A DNA stretch of 5,320 nucleotides from an uncultured Ruminococcus sp. (GTDB lineage: Bacteria > Bacillota > Clostridia > Oscillospirales > Ruminococcaceae), in assembly GCA_900543105.1 (NCBI GenBank), contig UQQA01000151.1, positions 1-5,320 on the forward strand. The letters are read 5' to 3'. Positions within the stretch are counted from its first letter, which is position 1, and every line of letters starts with the position of its first letter. The translations under genes were made by a program, and so were the position numbers. Shown here piece after piece: positions 1 through 5,287 of the stretch. The notes below the pieces were generated by a model, which was not told where the DNA came from, searched no databases, and saw only the letters and a list, made by a program, of their open reading frames with translations.

Positions 1-1
1 C

Positions 2-1735
2 CAGTCAGGCTTTGAAAATGCCGACGACCACCGCTTTATCGGCTCTGTTGCAAAGAAGCACGGCATCTATTTCTCCCGTCCCGGCAACGGTATCTGCCAC
101 CAGGTACACCTTGAACGTTTCGGTATCCCGGGCAAGACACTTATCGGTTCGGACAGCCATACTCCGACGGGCGGCGGACTTGGCATGATCGCTATCGGCG
201 CAGGCGGACTTGACGTTGCGGTCGCAATGGGCGGCGGAGCATACTATATTACATATCCTAAGATCGTCAATGTCAAGCTCACGGGCAAGCTTTCCCCTTG
301 GGTAGCCGCAAAGGACGTTATCCTTGAAGTCCTCCGCATTATGTCCGTTAAGGGCGGCGTTGGCAAGATCATCGAATACACGGGCGAGGGTGTTAAGACG
401 CTTTCCGTTCCCGAACGTGCAACTATCACAAATATGGGCGCAGAGCTTGGAGCAACAACTTCTATATTCCCGTCCGATGAGATCACAAAGCAGTTCCTTA
501 AGGCTCAGAAGCGTGAAGAAGTATGGACAGAGCTTGCTGCTGATCCCGATGCGGTTTATGACGAAACTATCGAGATCGACCTTTCAAAGCTTGCTCCTCT
601 CGCAGCTTGCCCTCATTCTCCGGATAATATCAAATCCGCTGACGACCTCAAGGGTATGAAGATAGATCAGGTCTGCATCGGTTCATGCACAAACAGCTCC
701 CTTATGGATATGATGAAGGTCGCATACATACTCAAGGGCAAGACCGTTCACCCGGATGTTTCCCTTGCTATCGCTCCGGGCTCAAAGCAGGTCCTCAATA
801 TGCTCGCTGAAAACGGCGCACTCGCTGATATCATCGACGCAGGTGCAAGAGTTCTCGAAAGCGCTTGCGGTCCTTGTATCGGTATGGGTCAGTCACCTAA
901 CTCAAAGGGTATCTCGCTCCGTACATTCAACAGAAACTTTGAGGGCAGAAGCGGAACAAAGGACGGTCAGATCTACCTCGTATCTCCGGAAATGGCTGCT
1001 TATTCCGCTATCAAGGGCGTTCTTTCCGACCCGAGAGAGCTTGGTGAAATGCCCGAATTCAAGCTTCCCGAAGAGTTCGTTATCAACGACAATATGATCG
1101 TTCCTCCTGCTTCCGAAGCTGATATGGACAAGGTTGAAATTCTCCGAGGACCAAACATCAAGCCATTCCCCAAGACTGCTCCTCTCGCTGACAGCATCGA
1201 GGCTAAATGCTCACTCAAAGTCGGCGACAACATCACTACCGACCACATTATGCCTGCAGGCGCAAAGATTCTTCCTCTGCGTTCAAATATTCCTGCAATT
1301 TCCAAGTTCTGCTTCACCGTTTGCGATGAAAAGTTCCCCGAAAGAGCAGAAAGCTACGGCAAGAGCATCATCGTCGGCGGTGCTAACTACGGTCAGGGTT
1401 CGTCCCGTGAACACGCTGCACTTGCTCCTCTTCACCTCGGCGTAAAGGCTGTCCTTGTAAAGAGCTTTGCCCGTATCCACCGTTCAAACCTCATCAATGC
1501 AGGTATTCTTCCTCTTACATTTGTAAACGAGGCTGATTATGATAAAATTTCTCAGGACGATGTTCTCGAAATCGCAGACGTTCGTGCGGCTGTCGAGAGC
1601 GGCAAGTCCGAACTTACAGTTAAGAACAAGACCACGGGCGAAGATATCCCCGTACTCTGCGAGCTTACAGGCAGAACAAAGGATATTATCCTCGCAGGCG
1701 GACTTCTTGACTACACAAGAGAAAGCTTAAAGTAA
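2..1735 (+). CDS. acn: Aconitate hydratase, Aquifex-type monomeric (5'-truncated by window edge)
   Basis: Aconitase interconverts citrate and isocitrate in the cytoplasm using a [4Fe-4S] cluster. The frame is open from base 2, and the first 61 visible residues are already conserved aconitase sequence (CHQVHLERFG, then GSDSHTPTGGGLG), so the ATG at 185 is internal. The visible part is 577 residues; this family usually has about 640, so roughly 65 N-terminal residues are missing. The three cluster cysteines are visible: the Cys of SCTNSS (codon 686-688) and both Cys of ACGPCIGMG (codons 866-868 and 875-877). The C-terminal swivel domain follows, with GDNITTDHIMPAG (1223-1261) and GQGSSREHAALAP (1394-1432), whose SSREH carries the catalytic serine in the family. 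The compact size, with the swivel joined directly to a LeuC-like core, separates it from the ~890-residue AcnA and AcnB. It is followed after 3 nt by the next gene and belongs functionally with icd downstream. A homoaconitase or isopropylmalate isomerase role is less likely given the icd neighbour. Confidence 0.96.
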   Translation, partial: QSGFENADDHRFIGSVAKKHGIYFSRPGNGICHQVHLERFGIPGKTLIGSDSHTPTGGGLGMIAIGAGGLDVAVAMGGGAYYITYPKIVNVKLTGKLSPWVAAKDVILEVLRIMSVKGGVGKIIEYTGEGVKTLSVPERATITNMGAELGATTSIFPSDEITKQFLKAQKREEVWTELAADPDAVYDETIEIDLSKLAPLAACPHSPDNIKSADDLKGMKIDQVCIGSCTNSSLMDMMKVAYILKGKTVHPDVSLAIAPGSKQVLNMLAENGALADIIDAGARVLESACGPCIGMGQSPNSKGISLRTFNRNFEGRSGTKDGQIYLVSPEMAAYSAIKGVLSDPRELGEMPEFKLPEEFVINDNMIVPPASEADMDKVEILRGPNIKPFPKTAPLADSIEAKCSLKVGDNITTDHIMPAGAKILPLRSNIPAISKFCFTVCDEKFPERAESYGKSIIVGGANYGQGSSREHAALAPLHLGVKAVLVKSFARIHRSNLINAGILPLTFVNEADYDKISQDDVLEIADVRAAVESGKSELTVKNKTTGEDIPVLCELTGRTKDIILAGGLLDYTRESLK

Positions 1736-1738
1736 AAA

Positions 1739-2170
1739 ATGTGCTGTTCAAAATGCGGCATGGATTGCGGCAAGTGCAGCCGAAAAGAAGAGTTCGGCTG
1801 TCTTGGCTGCAATAATATGCAGAGCGGATATTGGGGCGAAAAGTGTGAGATAAAGGAATGTTGTGAAGCGAAAAAGCTTGAACATTGCGGACTTTGCCCC
1901 GATTTTCCCTGCGAAATGCTGCGTGAGATATCCTTTGACGAAGAACTCGGCGATGACGGCGAGCGGCTTCTCAACGCCAAGAAATGGGCAGACGAAAGCA
2001 GGGAGCTTTCCGAGAAAAAGCTGAAAAATATCCTGCTCGGAGTTTCACTCGGAGCGGTTTTCGGAGCTATCTTCGGCGCTTGGCAGGATATGACTGCGGC
2101 TTTTGTTGTCGGCGGCGTTGTTATCGGAGTCGGCATTGCTTTGCTTTTGAATTTCTACAAAAAATACTGA
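1739..2170 (+). CDS. Cysteine-rich DUF3795-type protein with C-terminal membrane hairpin
   Basis: 143 residues, molecular function unknown. Residues 1-58 hold 13 cysteines in a DUF3795-like order: CGMDCGKC at 6-13, FGCLGC at 19-24, WGEKCEIKECC at 32-42, and HCGLCPDFPC at 49-58. This suggests metal (Zn or Fe-S) binding, which is inference. Residues 63-95 are charged and probably helical. Two hydrophobic segments follow, about 97-115 and 118-138, separated only by a short QD turn, ending in a basic FYKKY tail. The first has glycines every four residues (G101, G105, G109, G113), a glycine-zipper pattern for tight helix packing. Its ATG lies 3 nt after the aconitase stop, and no real Shine-Dalgarno sequence is visible (the upstream bases are AAAGTAAAAA), so translation probably depends on ribosomes finishing aconitase. 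Family membership rests on the cysteine pattern and not on a profile search. Confidence 0.85.
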   Translation: MCCSKCGMDCGKCSRKEEFGCLGCNNMQSGYWGEKCEIKECCEAKKLEHCGLCPDFPCEMLREISFDEELGDDGERLLNAKKWADESRELSEKKLKNILLGVSLGAVFGAIFGAWQDMTAAFVVGGVVIGVGIALLLNFYKKY

Positions 2171-2171
2171 C

Positions 2172-2176
2172 GGGAG
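2172..2176 (+). promoter_or_regulatory. Ribosome binding site of the TraX-family gene
   Basis: GGGAG lies 9 nt upstream of the ATG at 2186, in the 15-nt gap after the preceding stop codon. It supports this start for the 264-residue protein. Confidence 0.7.
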
Positions 2177-2185
2177 TTACATAAA

Positions 2186-2980
2186 ATGAGTGATATAACA
2201 GCGCTTGAAAAACCGTCTGAAGCAGCACAGTTTCAAACACGCAAAGGAACTTTTTTATCGGCAAATGCGATAAAATATATAGCTGTCTTTGCGATGCTTA
2301 TTGACCATATCGCGTGGTGCTTTGTTGATACAAATTCCGTCCTCGGCAGCATAATGCATCTTATCGGAAGAATGACCGCTCCGATAATGACATATTTTAT
2401 TGTTGAGGGTTTCCATTACACAAGGAACGTGAACAAGTATCTGGTAAGGCTTGCGATATTCGCAGCGGTTTCGTGGATACCGTTTCTTTTTATGGAATAT
2501 GGTACTCTGCTGCCGTTCACATTCGTTGACGGAAATCTGTATTTCAACCCTGCTCAGGGCGTTATCTATACTTTTTTCCTCACATTGCTTGCGCTGAAAA
2601 CAGTACATTCGGAGGATCTGCCAAAGCCTGTAAAGGTCGTGCTTGTGATAGGCTTGTGCCTGCTCTCAACGATAGGCGACTGGTTCTTTTTCCCGATAAT
2701 ATGGGCGCTGCTGCTCGATAAGTACAGAGGAAGCTTCAAAAAGCAGGCTGCTGCATTTGCGGTATCGTCGGTCATTCTTATAACGCTGATGATAATGTTC
2801 CTCACGGACGGTTTCGGAAACAACTGGTTTCAGTACGGCGTTCTGCTTGCGCTTATCCCGCTTCATTTCTACAACGGTGAAAAGGGCAGGGGCGGCAGGT
2901 TCGGCAAGTGGTTTTTCTATGTTTTCTATCCTGCGCATTTATTTATACTCGGAATACTCAGATGGTATGTTTTTAATTAA
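2186..2980 (+). CDS. TraX-family multi-pass membrane protein
   Basis: 264 residues, cytoplasmic membrane. The family is named for F-plasmid TraX, which acetylates the pilin N terminus; chromosomal homologues in Clostridia mostly have no known role. Visible family features are IKYIAVFAMLIDHIAW (29-44, with the D40-H41 pair), GRMTAPIMTYFIVEGFHYTRN (61-81), YNGEKGRGG (229-237) and FYPAHLFIL (247-255). I count about eight hydrophobic segments, near 28-47, 55-75, 86-104, 124-140, 149-178 (probably two), 187-207, 214-228 and 242-260. The first ~25 residues are polar and probably cytoplasmic; there is no cleavable signal peptide. No pilin, relaxase or other conjugation gene is nearby, so a conjugation role is not supported. 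An acyltransferase-like activity on an unknown substrate is possible but inferred only from family. Codon use differs from its neighbours: by hand count 15 of 22 Ile codons are ATA, against 2 of 30 in icd. Confidence 0.9.
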   Translation: MSDITALEKPSEAAQFQTRKGTFLSANAIKYIAVFAMLIDHIAWCFVDTNSVLGSIMHLIGRMTAPIMTYFIVEGFHYTRNVNKYLVRLAIFAAVSWIPFLFMEYGTLLPFTFVDGNLYFNPAQGVIYTFFLTLLALKTVHSEDLPKPVKVVLVIGLCLLSTIGDWFFFPIIWALLLDKYRGSFKKQAAAFAVSSVILITLMIMFLTDGFGNNWFQYGVLLALIPLHFYNGEKGRGGRFGKWFFYVFYPAHLFILGILRWYVFN

Positions 2981-2983
2981 TAT

Positions 2984-2989
2984 AGGAGG
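2984..2989 (+). promoter_or_regulatory. Strong ribosome binding site of icd
   Basis: A perfect AGGAGG lies 7 nt upstream of the icd ATG at 2997. It is the best ribosome binding site in the window and fits high expression of this enzyme compared with the two genes before it. Confidence 0.85.
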
Positions 2990-2996
2990 CTAAAAA

Positions 2997-4211
2997 ATGG
3001 CTGAAAAAATCAAAATGACTACTCCGCTCGTTGAAATGGACGGCGACGAGATGACCCGAATTATCTGGAAGATGATAAAAGATATCCTTATTCTTCCTTA
3101 TGTTGACCTCAACACCGAATACTATGACCTCGGACTTGAAAACAGAAACGCTACCGATGATAAGGTAACTGTTGATTCCGCAGAGGCTACAAAGAAGTAC
3201 GGCGTTGCTGTAAAGTGCGCAACCATTACTCCGAATGCTGCCCGTATGACCGAATACAACCTTAAAGAAATGTGGAAGTCACCTAACGGAACTATCAGAG
3301 CTATCCTCGACGGCACGGTTTTCCGTACACCTATCATCGTTAAGGGCATCACGCCTTATATCCCGACATGGACAAAGCCTATCACTATCGCACGTCACGC
3401 TTACGGCGATGTTTACAAGAATACAGAGCTTCGCGTTGCAGAGGGGGCAAAGGCTGAACTCGTTGTAACGAACAAGGACGGCAGCGAGGAACGTTCGCTT
3501 ATCCACGAATTCAAGGGCACAGACGGTATCATTCAGGGACTTCACAATACAGACAAGTCCATTTCAAGCTTCGCAAGAGCTTGCTTCAACTTTGCCGTTG
3601 ACACAAAGCAGGATCTCTGGTTCGCAACAAAGGATACTATTTCCAAGAAGTATGACCACCGCTTCAAGGATATTTTCGCTGAAATTTACGAAAATGAATA
3701 CAAGGCTAAGTTTGAAGAACTTGGCATCGAATATTTCTACACGCTCATCGACGACGCGGTTGCAAGAGTTATCCGTTCAAACGGCGGCTATATCTGGGCT
3801 TGCAAGAACTATGACGGCGACGTAATGTCTGATATGGTTGCTACCGCTTACGGCAGCCTTGCAATGATGACCTCCGTTCTCGTTTCCCCGAGCGGCGTTT
3901 ACGAATACGAAGCTGCACACGGAACGGTTCAGCGTCACTACTACAAGCACCTCAAGGGCGAAACGACCTCCACAAACAGCGTAGCTACGATATTTGCTTG
4001 GTCGGGGGCACTCCGCAAGAGAGGCGAAATGGATGGTAACAGCGAACTTATGTGCTATGCTGACAACCTCGAAAAGGCTACTATCAGCACTATTGAAGAC
4101 GGTGTAATGACAGGCGACCTCGAAGCGCTTTCCTCTATCCCGAACAAGAAAAAGGTAGACACAGAAGCTTTCCTCGTTGCTGTAAATGAGCGCCTTGCAA
4201 AGCTTATGTAA
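2997..4211 (+). CDS. icd: NADP-dependent isocitrate dehydrogenase, eukaryote-like homodimeric type
   Basis: 404 residues, full length for this family. The enzyme oxidatively decarboxylates isocitrate to 2-oxoglutarate, making NADPH, and needs Mg2+ or Mn2+. It resembles the subfamily that includes human IDH1 rather than E. coli Icd. Substrate residues are visible: KSPNGTIR (94-101), VFR with R110, and RHAYGDVY (133-140), where R133 corresponds to human IDH1 R132 and Y140 to the catalytic tyrosine. K212 in TKDTISKKYD is the catalytic lysine. The metal-binding aspartates are D252 in LIDD and D275/D279 in NYDGDVMSD. AAHGTVQRHYY carries R313 and H314, matching the residues that bind the NADP 2'-phosphate, so NADP is the expected cofactor. 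No key residue is missing. The gene lies 16 nt after the TraX-family gene and acts directly after aconitase in the pathway. Its TAA stop forms the edge of the palindromic element downstream. Confidence 0.97.
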   Translation: MAEKIKMTTPLVEMDGDEMTRIIWKMIKDILILPYVDLNTEYYDLGLENRNATDDKVTVDSAEATKKYGVAVKCATITPNAARMTEYNLKEMWKSPNGTIRAILDGTVFRTPIIVKGITPYIPTWTKPITIARHAYGDVYKNTELRVAEGAKAELVVTNKDGSEERSLIHEFKGTDGIIQGLHNTDKSISSFARACFNFAVDTKQDLWFATKDTISKKYDHRFKDIFAEIYENEYKAKFEELGIEYFYTLIDDAVARVIRSNGGYIWACKNYDGDVMSDMVATAYGSLAMMTSVLVSPSGVYEYEAAHGTVQRHYYKHLKGETTSTNSVATIFAWSGALRKRGEMDGNSELMCYADNLEKATISTIEDGVMTGDLEALSSIPNKKKVDTEAFLVAVNERLAKLM

Positions 4212-4248
4212 TACTGCTCTCTGATCAACCTGCAGACAAATCCTCGGC

Positions 4249-4254
4249 TATAAT
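4249..4254 (+). promoter_or_regulatory. Possible -10 box (TATAAT) inside the palindromic element
   Basis: A perfect TATAAT hexamer lies in the left half of the element. The matching -35 position (CAACCT at 4226-4231, 17-nt spacing) is poor and there is no TG extension. If used, transcription would start near 4261 and give rex a leader of about 130 nt containing the right half of the palindrome. Weak evidence. Confidence 0.25.
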
Positions 4255-4280
4255 AAATCCATTCGGCGTCAGACTCCTTT

Positions 4281-4299
4281 GCAAGGCACCAAGCCTTGC
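4281..4299 (+). other. Central stem-loop of the palindromic element
   Basis: GCAAGGC and GCCTTGC form a perfect 7-bp stem around the loop ACCAA at the exact centre of the element. It is not followed by a T-run (next bases CGCAGTCG), so it is not a standard intrinsic terminator for icd. Confidence 0.7.
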
Positions 4300-4376
4300 C
4301 GCAGTCGTCTTCCTTGACTGGATTTATTCTATCTGTCGGCTTTGTCTGCAGAACGATCAAAGATCAGTATAAAAAC

Positions 4377-4381
4377 AGGAG
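4377..4381 (+). promoter_or_regulatory. Ribosome binding site of rex
   Basis: AGGAG lies 11 nt before the ATG at 4393, slightly long spacing. The TTG at 4387 is in frame but is followed at once by TAA, which confirms 4393 as the start. The site lies just outside the right end of the palindromic element, so the element leaves it intact. Confidence 0.7.
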
Positions 4382-4392
4382 AGAAATTGTAA

Positions 4393-5043
4393 ATGCAGAA
4401 ACCAAAGAGATCCGAGATATCATCATCGGTAATCAAACGCCTGCCGAGATACTACAGATTCATCGGCGAGCTTATTAAACAAGGGATAGTTCGCAGTTCA
4501 TCGGGCGAGCTGGCGGAAAAAATGTCGCTCACAGCGTCACAGATACGTCAGGATCTTAACTGCTTCGGAGGCTTCGGACAGCAGGGCTACGGTTATAATT
4601 TAGTTGAGCTTCGCACAGAGATCGGGAAGATCCTCGGCATCGACCGTGGATACAAGGCGGTGCTTTTCGGTGCGGGAAACCTCGGAAAAGCTATTGCGAG
4701 CCATATGAACTTCGGCGAATACGGCTGGAAGCTTATCGGTATCTTTGACAGCGACCTGCGTAAGGAAAACGAAAAAGTTGCCGACCTTTCCGTAATGCAT
4801 ATAAGCCGTATGGAAAGCTTTATCACCGAAAATAAGCCCGAGATAGCGATACTCTGTATCCCCAAGGCTGCCGCTCAGGAATATGCGGATAAATTGGTTT
4901 CGCTCGGAATAAAAGCGTTCTGGAACTTCAGCCACTATGACCTGGCGGTTTCGCACAAGAACATCGTTGTACAAAATGTCCACCTCGGTGACAGTATAAT
5001 GACCCTTTCATACGGTCTTACGACTTTTGAGGACGAAGAATAG
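4393..5043 (+). CDS. rex: Redox-sensing transcriptional repressor Rex
   Basis: 216 residues, the usual Rex length. Rex is a dimeric DNA-binding repressor; it binds operators when NADH is low and is released when NADH/NAD+ rises. In Gram-positive anaerobes it controls fermentation and other NADH-consuming genes. The N-terminal winged helix shows the Rex signature: VIKRLPRYYR (13-22), SSGELAEKMSLTASQIRQDL (36-55) and NCFGGFGQQGYGY (56-68). The Rossmann NADH-binding domain follows, with GAGNLGKA (93-100) and D119 at the end of IGIFD, where the family binds the adenosine ribose. AILCIPKAAAQEYAD (152-166) and WNF (177-179) come next. The C-terminal NVHLGDSIMTLSY (195-207) belongs to the domain-swapped helix that joins the dimer. 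It follows icd by 181 nt and ends 12 nt before a strong terminator, so it is the last gene of the cluster. No convincing Rex operator is visible in its upstream region. Confidence 0.97.
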   Translation: MQKPKRSEISSSVIKRLPRYYRFIGELIKQGIVRSSSGELAEKMSLTASQIRQDLNCFGGFGQQGYGYNLVELRTEIGKILGIDRGYKAVLFGAGNLGKAIASHMNFGEYGWKLIGIFDSDLRKENEKVADLSVMHISRMESFITENKPEIAILCIPKAAAQEYADKLVSLGIKAFWNFSHYDLAVSHKNIVVQNVHLGDSIMTLSYGLTTFEDEE

Positions 5044-5055
5044 CATAAACATCAC

Positions 5056-5093
5056 AAAGCTGCATTATTTTGACCGAATAATGCAGCTTTTTT
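5056..5093 (+). terminator. Intrinsic terminator after rex
   Basis: A perfect 14-bp stem pairs 5056-5069 (AAAGCTGCATTATT) with 5077-5090 (AATAATGCAGCTTT) around a 7-nt loop (TTGACCG). The stem runs into six T (5088-5093) followed by further T-rich sequence. It lies 12 nt after the rex stop and is a textbook rho-independent terminator for the cluster. The A-rich left foot would also allow weaker function on the opposite strand. Confidence 0.95.
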
Positions 5094-5175
5094 ATTTCCT
5101 TATGTGATAATTAGGTGTAAATTTTGTTCAATTTATAAAAAATTCTCCTTTTGACTTCCATTTTTTTAGAGATTG

Positions 5176-5184
5176 TGATATAAT
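5176..5184 (+). promoter_or_regulatory. Probable extended -10 promoter
   Basis: TGATATAAT combines the TGN extension with a perfect TATAAT (5179-5184). The 17-nt-spaced -35 position is TTCCAT (5156-5161), which is weak; a better hexamer, TTGACT at 5151-5156, is 22 nt away, too far for normal spacing. Extended -10 promoters tolerate a poor -35. Transcription would start near 5191 and run rightwards, independent of the rex cluster because the terminator lies between. Confidence 0.6.
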
Positions 5185-5243
5185 AAATATATTGAAAATA
5201 AAGGTGATATCTGCAAAACTCAACCGAGCTTGTATGATATTTA

Positions 5244-5287
5244 TAATACTAATCTCCAATGAATGTGTAATACTAAACACCAATAAA
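5244..5287. repeat. Two-copy direct repeat with 24-bp period
   Basis: TAATACTAATCTCCAATGAA (5244-5263) and TAATACTAAACACCAATAAA (5268-5287) match at 17 of 20 positions and are 24 bp apart, just over two helical turns. They lie about 50-100 bp downstream of the extended -10 promoter. Tandem binding sites for a regulator are possible; so is chance in an AT-rich stretch, or a repeat of 8 codons if the region is translated. Confidence 0.6.

Larger units (their letters stand above)
4211..4370. repeat. MITE-like imperfect palindromic element between icd and rex
   Basis: This fills most of the 181-nt icd-rex spacer. The two 30-bp ends (4211-4240 and 4341-4370) are inverted repeats matching at 25 of 30 positions; they start ATACTG and share an unbroken CTGCAGACAAA block (4230-4240 and 4341-4351). 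Inside, AATAAATCCA (4252-4261) is matched exactly by its complement at 4319-4328, and GCAAGGC (4281-4287) pairs with GCCTTGC (4293-4299) over a 5-nt loop. All blocks share one axis near 4290, so the whole could fold as a long interrupted hairpin in RNA or single-stranded DNA. TAA occurs directly outside both ends (4209-4211 and 4370-4372), as a 3-bp target-site duplication would if the mobile unit is 4212-4369. There is no transposase gene. It could be a non-autonomous transposon remnant, another palindromic intergenic repeat family, or a transcript-processing structure; copy number in the genome is unknown. Confidence 0.8.

Noticed and set aside
2186..2980. TraX as evidence of an integrated conjugative element
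   Set aside because: No relaxase, pilin, type IV secretion, integrase or attachment site is visible; the neighbours are core metabolic genes and chromosomal TraX homologues are common in Clostridia.
4281..4299. Central stem-loop as intrinsic terminator of icd
   Set aside because: Good 7-bp GC-rich stem, but the bases after it have no T-run, unlike the terminator after rex.
4055..4360. Minus-strand ORF of 101 codons opposite the icd 3' end and the palindrome
   Set aside because: Half of it is antisense to a clear enzyme gene, it starts with TTG without a ribosome binding site, and the rest is the palindrome itself. Treated as a by-product.
4386..4403. Rex autoregulatory site around TTGTAAATG at the rex start
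   Set aside because: Only a half-site-like sequence; no inverted partner follows.
4296..4478. Plus-strand 60-codon ORF overlapping the rex start
   Set aside because: It begins with TTG in the palindrome, lacks a spaced ribosome binding site, and overlaps the well-supported rex N terminus in another frame.
5151..5156. TTGACT as the -35 of the downstream promoter
   Set aside because: It is 22 nt from TATAAT, outside the usual 16-18 nt spacing; the TGN extension explains the promoter better.
5138..5167. AAAAAAT ... ATTTTTT as a second terminator
   Set aside because: An A/T-only stem with a long loop; too weak to support a terminator call.
5173..5190. Rex operator overlapping the -10 of the downstream promoter
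   Set aside because: Only the left half TTGTGA is present; the expected complementary right half (TTCACAA or TTAACAA) is missing.
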